Source: an uncultured Verrucomicrobia subdivision 3 bacterium
GTDB lineage: Bacteria > Verrucomicrobiota > Verrucomicrobiae > Limisphaerales > CAMLLE01
Reading direction: 5' to 3'
Length of the DNA: 5,275 nucleotides
NCBI GenBank assembly: GCA_946480555.1
Contig: CAMLLE010000271.1
Coordinates: forward strand, 1-5,275
A model generated the notes under the pieces. The model was not told the DNA's origin. It searched no databases and was given only the letters and a program-made list of their open reading frames with translations. This document shows, piece by piece, positions 1-5,275 of the stretch. The first letter of the stretch is position 1. Every line of letters begins with the position of its first letter. The translations under genes were made by a program, and so were the position numbers.

Positions 1-1
1 G

Positions 2-1810
2 GCGGTGAAGAAGGATTATTCCGTCCGCGTGGAGCGAGTGGGTGACGACGAACTTGGCCAGTTGATGGACGGCTTCAATGAAATGCTCTCGCAAATCCAG
101 GAACGCGATGCGCAGCTGGAATCCGCGCGCAACACTCTGGAGCAGCGCGTGCAGGAACGCACTGGCCAGCTCGCGAATTCCGTGTCGCTGCTGAATGCGA
201 CTCTGGAATCCACGGCGGATGGCATTCTCGTGCTGGACCAGAACGGGCGGGTTACGAAGATGAACGCCAAGTTCCTGAAGATGTGGGGGATTTCCACTTC
301 GCTGATCGCTGACGGCAACGGCCCGGCGCTTTTGGACTTTGTCCGTGCGCAGCTGCGGAACCCCGAGGCATTCGTCTCCCGCGCTTTTGATCGCGGAAAC
401 CAGAACGTGCAGGCGACGGACGTTTTGGAACTCGCCGATGGACGCGTATTCGAACGCCATTCCCAGCCGCAGGAAGTGGACGGGGTTTATGCCGGCAGCG
501 TGCTTTGCTTCCGGGACATCACGGAACGCCGCCGCGCCGAGGAAGCCTTGCGTGAACGTCTCGAGATGCAGGAGCGCCTGGCGAAGATCGCCGCCGCCGT
601 TCCGGGCGTGATCCATACCTTCCGCGTGGCTCCGGATGGTTCCTATTCCATTCCGTACGCCAGTCCGCGCCTGGAGGAACTGTTCGGATTGCGGCCAGCC
701 GAGGTCCAGCATGATGCCGCCAAGCTTTTCGAACGAATGCATCCCGACGACGTGAACCACGTTCGCGCGTCAGTGAAGGAGGCGTGCCGCAAACTCACGC
801 CCTGGCATCAGGAGTTCCGGGTGAATCATCCGCTGCTGGGCGAACTCTGGGTTGAGGGCAATTCCATGCCCGAACACGAGTCCGGCGGCGCGATTCTCTG
901 GCACGGATTCCTCAGCAACATCACGGAACGCAAACGCACCGAATCGAAGATTGCCGCCCTCAACAAGGAATTGATCGAGACCTCGCGCCAGGCGGGCATG
1001 GCCGAGGTCGCGACCGGCGTGCTGCACAACGTCGGCAACGTCCTCAACAGCGTGAACATCTCCGCGACACTGGTGTCGGATGGCATTCGCAAATCCAAGG
1101 CGTCGCTCCTGCCGCGCGTCGTGGAGTTGTTGGAGGAAAACGCCGGGCGGCTCGGCGAATTCATCACCGAGGACAAGCGCGGCCAGCAGATTCCCCGGTT
1201 CCTGAAGCAGCTCGCCGACCAGGTGGAGTCGGAGAAGCAGCGGAATCTTTCCGAACTGGAATTGCTGCGGAAGAACATCGAGCACATCAAGGACATCGTC
1301 TCAATGCAGCAAAGCTACGCGAAGGTGTCCGGTGTGACGGAAACGGTGCGTGTGGAGGAACTGGTCGAGGATGCGGTGCAAATGAACGCGGGTTCATTGT
1401 CGCGGCACGAGGTGGAACTCGTGCGTGATTTCACCGCCGTGCCGCCCGTGGCGCTGCACAAGCACAAGGTGCTGCAGATTCTGGTGAACTTGATCCGCAA
1501 CGCGAAGTTCGCGTGCGAGGAATCCGGCCGTGCCGACAAGCGCATCACCTTGAGCATCGGCCAGACAAACGGCCACATCAGCATCGCGGTGGCCGACAAT
1601 GGCGTCGGCATTCCGGCCGAGAACATGACGCGGATTTTCAGTCACGGATTTACGACACGCAAACAGGGGCACGGTTTCGGACTGCACAGCGGCGCGCTGG
1701 TGGCGAAAGAAATGGGCGGTGTGTTGCGGGCGCACAGTGACGGCGTGGGGCGCGGCGCCACCTTTACTCTCGAACTGCCGGTTGCGGCAAAGAAAGACAA
1801 CCATGCCTGA
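2..1810 (+). CDS. Membrane sensor histidine kinase, HNxGN type (HAMP-PAS-PAS-DHp-HATPase), 5' partial
   Basis: The C-terminal part of a sensor kinase that autophosphorylates on histidine in response to a signal. The frame is open at the window edge, and the first residues are the second half of a HAMP domain (DDELGQL, then FNEML), so the GTG at 5 is not the true start; membrane helices and an extracytoplasmic sensor should lie upstream. Residues counted from nt 5: HAMP end about 1-32; coiled coil about 33-60; PAS about 61-172, ending in the usual DITER; second PAS, of PAS_3 type, about 190-308, ending NITER; phosphoacceptor region about 325-440 with GMAEVATGVLHNVGN (His341, nt 1025-1027); ATPase about 480-592 with N box N495/N499, G1 box D531-N-G533-V-G535 and G2 box GHGFG 555-559. 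Odd points: the residue after the histidine is Asn rather than Glu/Asp, and about 60 residues separate the two DHp helices. No receiver domain is attached. The stop overlaps the next gene's start. The sensed signal is unknown. Confidence 0.95.
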   Translation, partial: AVKKDYSVRVERVGDDELGQLMDGFNEMLSQIQERDAQLESARNTLEQRVQERTGQLANSVSLLNATLESTADGILVLDQNGRVTKMNAKFLKMWGISTSLIADGNGPALLDFVRAQLRNPEAFVSRAFDRGNQNVQATDVLELADGRVFERHSQPQEVDGVYAGSVLCFRDITERRRAEEALRERLEMQERLAKIAAAVPGVIHTFRVAPDGSYSIPYASPRLEELFGLRPAEVQHDAAKLFERMHPDDVNHVRASVKEACRKLTPWHQEFRVNHPLLGELWVEGNSMPEHESGGAILWHGFLSNITERKRTESKIAALNKELIETSRQAGMAEVATGVLHNVGNVLNSVNISATLVSDGIRKSKASLLPRVVELLEENAGRLGEFITEDKRGQQIPRFLKQLADQVESEKQRNLSELELLRKNIEHIKDIVSMQQSYAKVSGVTETVRVEELVEDAVQMNAGSLSRHEVELVRDFTAVPPVALHKHKVLQILVNLIRNAKFACEESGRADKRITLSIGQTNGHISIAVADNGVGIPAENMTRIFSHGFTTRKQGHGFGLHSGALVAKEMGGVLRAHSDGVGRGATFTLELPVAAKKDNHA

Positions 1811-3587
1811 CATCCACTCCAATCACCGGGTCATCGTCATCGATGACAATCCGGCCATTCACGCAGATTTCAAAAAAATTCTGCAGCCGGGCAGCGACGT
1901 GCCCGCGGAGATGGCCAGTGCCGAAGCTGAACTGTTCGGCAGCACGCATGATCCCGGCAAGGCCGAGGTCCAGTTTCAGGTGAGCTGTGCGTCCAGCGGT
2001 CAGGAAGGATTTGCGCTAGTGGAGGCAGCGTTGCAGAACGCGCAGCCATTTGCGCTGGCATTTGTCGATGTGCGAATGCCCGTCGGCTGGGATGGTGTGG
2101 AGACCGCCGCAAAGATTCTGGCGGCCGACCGCGACATCCAGGTCGTCATGTGTACCGCGTTTTCAGATTATTCCTGGGGCGAAATGATGGACCGGCTTGG
2201 CCGCAGCGACCGGGTGCTGATTTTGAAGAAGCCGTTCGACAGCATTGAAGCCCTGCAACTGGCGCACGCGCTCACCGAGAAGTGGTCGTTGCATCAGGTG
2301 GCCCGCGCGAAGCTCGATGAATCCGAATCGCTCGTGCGCCGCCGGACCGCGGAGCTGCAACACGCCAATGCGCAGTTGAAAGGCGAAATGGCCGAACGCG
2401 CCCGCGCTGAAGAAGCGTTGCGACAGTCACAGAAAATGGAAGCACTGGGCCAGCTGGCAGGCGGCGTTGCGCATGATTTCAACAATCTCCTCACGGTCAT
2501 CCGCGGCTATGCACAATGCCTGCTGGCAGATGGACATCAAAAGCCCGCAGCGCACGACGCGTTGTTGCAGATTGAATCTGCCGCGGAACGCGCCGCGAAT
2601 CTGACGTCGCAAATGCTCGTGTTCAGCCGCAAGAAACGGCTGCAACCAGAGCACCTCAATTTGAACGACGTCATCAGCCAGTTGAACAAGATGCTCCGGC
2701 GGCTGGTGGGGGAGGACATTTGCCTCCAGTTCCAGCCGTGCCCCGAATTGCTGTCCGTGCATGCCGATCGCGCCATGATCGAGCAGATCGTGTTGAACCT
2801 GGTGGTGAACGCGCGCGACGCGATGCCCAAGGGCGGTCTGGCATTGATTCGCACCGATGAGATTCAGGTGACAGAGGCGATGCTTGTAACGAATGCGCGC
2901 GCGCGGAAGGGCACGTTCGCACGAGTCACCGTTTCCGATACCGGATGCGGCATCGATCCCGCAGTGCTCCCCCGGTTGTTCGAACCGTTTTTCACAACGA
3001 AGGAGCCCGGCAAGGGAACCGGATTGGGCCTGGCGACGACCTACGGAATCGTGAAACAGCACGAAGGCTGGATCGATGTAAAGAGCCGGCTGGGACAGGG
3101 AGCGACGTTTGAAATTTATCTTCCCGTTTCGTCTCCGAATGGCACCCCGGTTCCCGTTCGCCAGCCGCGCGAGGATGCGGCGGGTGGGACAGAAACCATC
3201 CTGCTGGTCGAAGACGAGGAAGCGCTGCGCAGCCTGGCGGTGAAAATCCTGACGCGGAATGGTTATCGCGTTGTTCCGGCCAGCTCTGGCGTCGAAGCGT
3301 TGTCAATCTGGGATCAGCATTCGGAGAAGATCGACCTCTTGCTCACGGACATGGTCATGCCGGACGGGATTTCCGGATGGACGCTGGCGCAGGAGCTGCA
3401 GGCGAAGAAGCCGTTGCTGAAGACGATTTTCACCACCGGTTACAGCCTTGACGCCGTCTGTCAGGAGCATCAGTTGACCGAAGGTTTCAACTTCCTTCCG
3501 AAGCCGTATCACCCGCAGGATTTGGTCGGAACCATCCGCCGCCGGCTGGACGAACGGCTGATGACGACGCTGCCAACGATTCAGTGA
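1803..3587 (+). CDS. Hybrid histidine kinase, REC-HisKA-HATPase-REC
   Basis: A 594-residue cytoplasmic phosphorelay protein with no membrane helix or signal peptide. The N-terminal receiver (about 8-160) has acidic D14/D15, phosphoacceptor D89 (FVDVRMP), T118 and K142/K143-P. It carries about 25 extra residues after its first helix and the wording DDNPAIHADF and ALTEKW, which mark a receiver subfamily often fused to kinases or GGDEF domains. A coiled coil (about 165-210) leads to a HisKA domain with H224 in GGVAHDFNN. The HATPase follows (about 320-442): N332/N336, G1 D379-T-G-C-G383, FEPFFTT, G2 GKGTGLGL 403-410. The C-terminal receiver (about 464-585) has E470/D471, D516 (LTDMVMP), T544/T545 and K567. 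All catalytic residues are present. The ATG at 1803 is chosen because the receiver begins a few residues later; the in-frame ATG at 1719 would add 28 unrelated residues inside the upstream gene. Overlap with that gene is 8 bp, after a weak purine-rich AAAGAAAG, suggesting translational coupling. No output domain is seen. Confidence 0.95.
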   Translation: MPDIHSNHRVIVIDDNPAIHADFKKILQPGSDVPAEMASAEAELFGSTHDPGKAEVQFQVSCASSGQEGFALVEAALQNAQPFALAFVDVRMPVGWDGVETAAKILAADRDIQVVMCTAFSDYSWGEMMDRLGRSDRVLILKKPFDSIEALQLAHALTEKWSLHQVARAKLDESESLVRRRTAELQHANAQLKGEMAERARAEEALRQSQKMEALGQLAGGVAHDFNNLLTVIRGYAQCLLADGHQKPAAHDALLQIESAAERAANLTSQMLVFSRKKRLQPEHLNLNDVISQLNKMLRRLVGEDICLQFQPCPELLSVHADRAMIEQIVLNLVVNARDAMPKGGLALIRTDEIQVTEAMLVTNARARKGTFARVTVSDTGCGIDPAVLPRLFEPFFTTKEPGKGTGLGLATTYGIVKQHEGWIDVKSRLGQGATFEIYLPVSSPNGTPVPVRQPREDAAGGTETILLVEDEEALRSLAVKILTRNGYRVVPASSGVEALSIWDQHSEKIDLLLTDMVMPDGISGWTLAQELQAKKPLLKTIFTTGYSLDAVCQEHQLTEGFNFLPKPYHPQDLVGTIRRRLDERLMTTLPTIQ

Positions 3588-3606
3588 GAAGCCAGGCTGG
3601 GCGATT

Positions 3607-3650
3607 CGCAATCCCGTTGAGACTGCAAACTTGCGGTTGAAGGGAATGCG
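3607..3650. terminator. Nested imperfect hairpin between convergent genes, possible bidirectional terminator
   Basis: The gap between the stops of the converging genes can fold on itself. The outer arms CGCAATCCC (3607-3615) and GGGAATGCG (3642-3650) pair over nine positions with one A-A mismatch. Inside, 3621-3627 pairs with 3632-3638 (seven pairs, two of them G-T wobbles) around a 4-base loop. No T tract follows on either strand, so this is not a textbook intrinsic terminator. A second small GC stem (3650-3654 with 3658-3662) adjoins it and shares one base. Its position favours a role in transcript ends, but chance folding of GC-rich DNA is possible. Confidence 0.3.
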
Positions 3651-3662
3651 CGGGCGCCCCGC

Positions 3663-4157
3663 TCAAGACATCGCCGGCTCGGCAGCGGGGATTTCGTTGA
3701 AGAGCACCCAATACATTCCCACGTGGCCGACGGCTTCCAAAAACTTTTCGAAATCGACCGGCTTGTGCAAATAGCTGTTTGCACCGAGATCGTAAACTTG
3801 CGCGAGATCGCGTTCTTCTTTTGAACTGGTCAGGACCACGACCGGCAGGCGGTGGGTGCGCGGGTTCGAGCGGATTTCGCGCAGCACTTCGATGCCGTTG
3901 ACCTTCGGCAGCTTCAAGTCCAGCAACACCACTGCGGGAAGCAGCTCCGGTGCGGCGCCATGCCCGACATCGCCGGTGCCAAACAGGAAGTTCAACGCCT
4001 CCTCGCCGTCGCGTGCCACGATGACGTGGTTCATGATGTTGCTTTTTCTGAGCGCACGCAGCGTAAGTTCCTCGTCGTCTCGATTGTCTTCGACGAGCAG
4101 GATTGTCTTGCGCGTCAGAGTGTGGTCCTGGATCGGTACGTTTATTTTCGCGCCCAT
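3663..4157 (-). CDS. Rcp1-type single-domain response regulator
   Basis: A 164-residue protein that is one receiver domain and nothing else. It should accept a phosphoryl group from a histidine kinase and signal by protein contact. From the chosen start: ILLVEDN with acidic E23/D24 at 19-25, the DDEELTLRAL helix, phosphoacceptor D80 in LLDLKLP, T110 in VVLTSSKEE, and K132-P133 in HKPVDF. The extended loop before the third strand (FLFGTGDVGHG), the DLKLPK and SSKEE wording, and the C-terminal tail with MYWVLFNE are typical of Rcp1-like regulators, which often partner phytochrome-like or other kinases lacking a receiver. Family members are about 140-150 residues, so length fits. The ATG at 4157 is chosen because the receiver starts about 17 residues later and AAGG lies 10 bases upstream; the frame stays open to 4418, but that part resembles nothing. 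It converges on the two kinase genes with a 75-bp gap, so it is a candidate partner, not a member of their operon. Confidence 0.94.
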   Translation of the reverse strand: MGAKINVPIQDHTLTRKTILLVEDNRDDEELTLRALRKSNIMNHVIVARDGEEALNFLFGTGDVGHGAAPELLPAVVLLDLKLPKVNGIEVLREIRSNPRTHRLPVVVLTSSKEERDLAQVYDLGANSYLHKPVDFEKFLEAVGHVGMYWVLFNEIPAAEPAMS

Positions 4158-4193
4158 AACGTTTTGACCTTGGCAGGAACCGTACGGAAAACG

Positions 4194-4215
4194 ACGCGGG
4201 TGCGAAACCCCGCGT
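4194..4215. promoter_or_regulatory. GC-rich dyad in the divergent intergenic region (operator or leader hairpin)
   Basis: ACGCGGG (4194-4200) and CCCGCGT (4209-4215) are perfect inverted repeats around an 8-base spacer. On the minus strand the second arm is followed by CGTTTTCC, so a transcript towards the response regulator could form a stem with a short U run in its 5' leader, like a weak terminator or attenuator. As DNA it could instead be a protein-binding dyad serving both divergent genes. An 8-bp palindrome CCGTACGG (4180-4187) lies next to it. No convincing -35/-10 pair was found on either strand. Function is inferred from position only. Confidence 0.3.
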
Positions 4216-4296
4216 TCACCCCATTCGAGCTGGGCTGAATGACCGGGGCTCAAATCTGCCTCGACACCCCGAAGCGCTGTTTCCATTCTTTCGCGC

Positions 4297-5229
4297 ATGT
4301 CTGATGCGTCCGCGCCGGTTCCGGCACCACCATCAAAGCTTAAAGTTTTCGCCCGCCGGCTCACCAGCACGGTGATCCTTTGGACAATCGTCCTCACCGC
4401 GCTTTTCTCGAAGAACAAGCTGCTTTCGGATTACGTGTTCGGCGCGACGATGATTTTCCTGGCCGTCACTGGCCTGATTGAGTTCTACGGATTGGTGGCC
4501 AAACGCGACCTGGTTTGCTTCCGGAACTGGGGCTTGTTCGGCGGCATGCTGCTGATGGCGGGGACGTTCCTGAATTTGACCGGGGTGCTGGGACGGCAGG
4601 ATTCTCCGGCGCGCGTCAATGATTTCGAAACAAGTTTCCTGATCCTGTTCGTGCTCGGCCTCTGTCTCCGCCAGTTCTTTGCCAAGAGTAACACGGCGGG
4701 AATCCTGGCCATTGCGACGACGCTGTTCGGTCTGATGTATGTGCCGTGGCTGCTGAACTTCATCCAGAAAATCCAGTTCTTCTCATTTCCGCCCGGCTTC
4801 TCCCAATCGGGGAAACTCTACGTGCTCTATTTCATTCTCGTGACGAAGTTCAGCGACTCGGGGGCCTACGCCGTTGGATCGCTGATCGGGAAACACAAAA
4901 TGATCCCGCGCATCAGCCCGGGAAAAACTTGGGAAGGTTTTGCGGGAGCAATTCTCGTCTCCACGGGTGCCAGTGTGGCCTTCGCGCACTTTCTGGGCGA
5001 CCGCATGTTCGGGATGAACTACCTGCACGCGGTGATTCTCGGCGTGATTCTCAGCGTCAGCGCAGTGGTCGGCGACCTGATTGAATCGTTGTTCAAACGC
5101 GAAGCCGGTGTGAAGGATTCCGGCAAGCTCTTCCCGGGCATAGGCGGCATTCTGGACTTGCTCGACAGCCTGCTGTTCAACGCCCCCCTGATGTATCTCT
5201 ACCTGCGCCACGTGCTCACGCATCCCTGA
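4297..5229 (+). CDS. cdsA: Phosphatidate cytidylyltransferase (CDP-diglyceride synthase)
   Basis: A 310-residue integral membrane enzyme that makes CDP-diacylglycerol from CTP and phosphatidate, the precursor of bacterial phospholipids. The N-terminus is a short Ala/Pro-rich cytoplasmic tail, followed by roughly eight hydrophobic segments (about 22-37, 46-66, 79-97, 112-127, 134-155, 173-187, 213-233, 242-262). The conserved C-terminal half is clear: KFSDSGAYAVG (184-194, D187), ISPGKTWEG (206-214), GDLIES (259-264), K267-R268, K273-D274 and a closing D287-x-x-D290. Two positions differ from the classic CdsA signature: Ile282 stands where PGHGG has His, and Leu288 where DRxD has Arg. The acidic metal-binding residues remain, so activity is likely. 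The ATG at 4297 is the first in frame and gives a usual length (about 270-310), though no Shine-Dalgarno site precedes it. The gene diverges from the response regulator. The uppS gene that often precedes cdsA is absent upstream. Confidence 0.95.
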   Translation: MSDASAPVPAPPSKLKVFARRLTSTVILWTIVLTALFSKNKLLSDYVFGATMIFLAVTGLIEFYGLVAKRDLVCFRNWGLFGGMLLMAGTFLNLTGVLGRQDSPARVNDFETSFLILFVLGLCLRQFFAKSNTAGILAIATTLFGLMYVPWLLNFIQKIQFFSFPPGFSQSGKLYVLYFILVTKFSDSGAYAVGSLIGKHKMIPRISPGKTWEGFAGAILVSTGASVAFAHFLGDRMFGMNYLHAVILGVILSVSAVVGDLIESLFKREAGVKDSGKLFPGIGGILDLLDSLLFNAPLMYLYLRHVLTHP

Positions 5230-5236
5230 GTGCAGC

Positions 5237-5265
5237 CACAGATGAACACAGATGACACACAGATG
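5237..5265. repeat. Tandem CACAGATG repeat, cut by the window edge
   Basis: Three exact CACAGATG units begin at 5237, 5247 and 5258, spaced 10 and 11 bases apart, with linkers AA and ACA. They start 8 bases after the cdsA stop. Strings of this kind (ACAGATG with AAC linkers) recur in intergenic DNA of many environmental bacterial genomes, from memory; their function is not known to me. The last 10 visible bases (after 5265) are not repeat, so the array may be only three units or may resume beyond the window. Confidence 0.6.
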
Positions 5266-5275
5266 GCCGGAAGAG

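Noticed and set aside
770..1296. Two long minus-strand open frames (171 and 156 codons) opposite the first kinase gene
   Set aside because: They are antisense shadows of a GC-rich gene; the plus strand there encodes clear PAS and DHp motifs, and the minus translations show no recognisable domain.
1719..1802. Earlier ATG adding 28 residues to the hybrid kinase
   Set aside because: It would lie deep within the ATPase domain of the upstream gene, and the added residues do not belong to a receiver fold.
2427..3062. A 211-codon minus-strand open frame opposite the HisKA/HATPase region of the hybrid kinase
   Set aside because: The plus strand carries the full set of catalytic motifs; the antisense product shows no family features or plausible start site.
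4164..4188. TTGACC as a -35 box for cdsA with TACGGA as -10
   Set aside because: The spacing is 13 bases, too short for a sigma-70 type promoter, and the -10 match is poor.
3852..4238. Plus-strand open frames of 128 and 103 codons opposite the response regulator
   Set aside because: The minus strand encodes an intact receiver with all active-site residues; the plus frames are its shadows.
4239..4265. GAGC/GCTC-like pairing around 4227-4252 as a second hairpin in the divergent region
   Set aside because: Only four clean pairs form before mismatches, which is expected by chance in this composition.
4158..4418. N-terminal extension of 87 residues on the response regulator, reaching into cdsA
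   Set aside because: The frame is open but the extension matches no domain, would overlap the start of cdsA, and Rcp1-type proteins begin just before the first receiver strand.

Overview
The window holds one 5'-truncated gene and three complete genes, on GC-rich DNA with little intergenic space. Nothing in it is an RNA gene, an insertion sequence, a phage gene or a CRISPR array. The taxon cannot be fixed from this sequence. GC-rich coding, weak or absent Shine-Dalgarno sites, a CdsA with a divergent signature, a wealth of output-less two-component proteins, and a CACAGATG-type intergenic repeat at the right edge together suggest an environmental Gram-negative bacterium. My first guess is Verrucomicrobiota (Pedosphaera/Limisphaerales-like), with Planctomycetota or Acidobacteriota as alternatives. 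This is inference.

Layout: (1) 2-1810 (+), the C-terminal 601 or so residues of a membrane sensor histidine kinase: end of a HAMP domain, coiled coil, two PAS domains, an unusual HNVGN-type phosphoacceptor domain and an ATPase domain. (2) 1803-3587 (+), overlapping the first gene by 8 bp, a soluble hybrid kinase with the order receiver - coiled coil - HisKA - HATPase - receiver. (3) 3588-3662, a short gap between converging genes that can fold into a nested hairpin. (4) 3663-4157 (-), a stand-alone Rcp1-type response regulator. (5) 4158-4296, a divergent intergenic region with a 7-bp GC-rich dyad. (6) 4297-5229 (+), phosphatidate cytidylyltransferase (CdsA). (7) 5237-5265, three tandem CACAGATG units running towards the window edge.

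The first three genes look like parts of one signalling module. The membrane kinase has no receiver of its own. The overlapping gene supplies two receivers and a second, canonical kinase core, and the convergent regulator is a bare receiver. All phosphorylation residues appear intact, yet no DNA-binding, cyclase/phosphodiesterase or other output domain is visible, so the relay must deliver its signal by protein contact or to a partner outside the window. CdsA makes CDP-diacylglycerol for phospholipid synthesis and is probably an unrelated housekeeping neighbour. The most unusual points are the H-N phosphoacceptor motif of the first kinase and its tight coupling to a receiver-first hybrid kinase.
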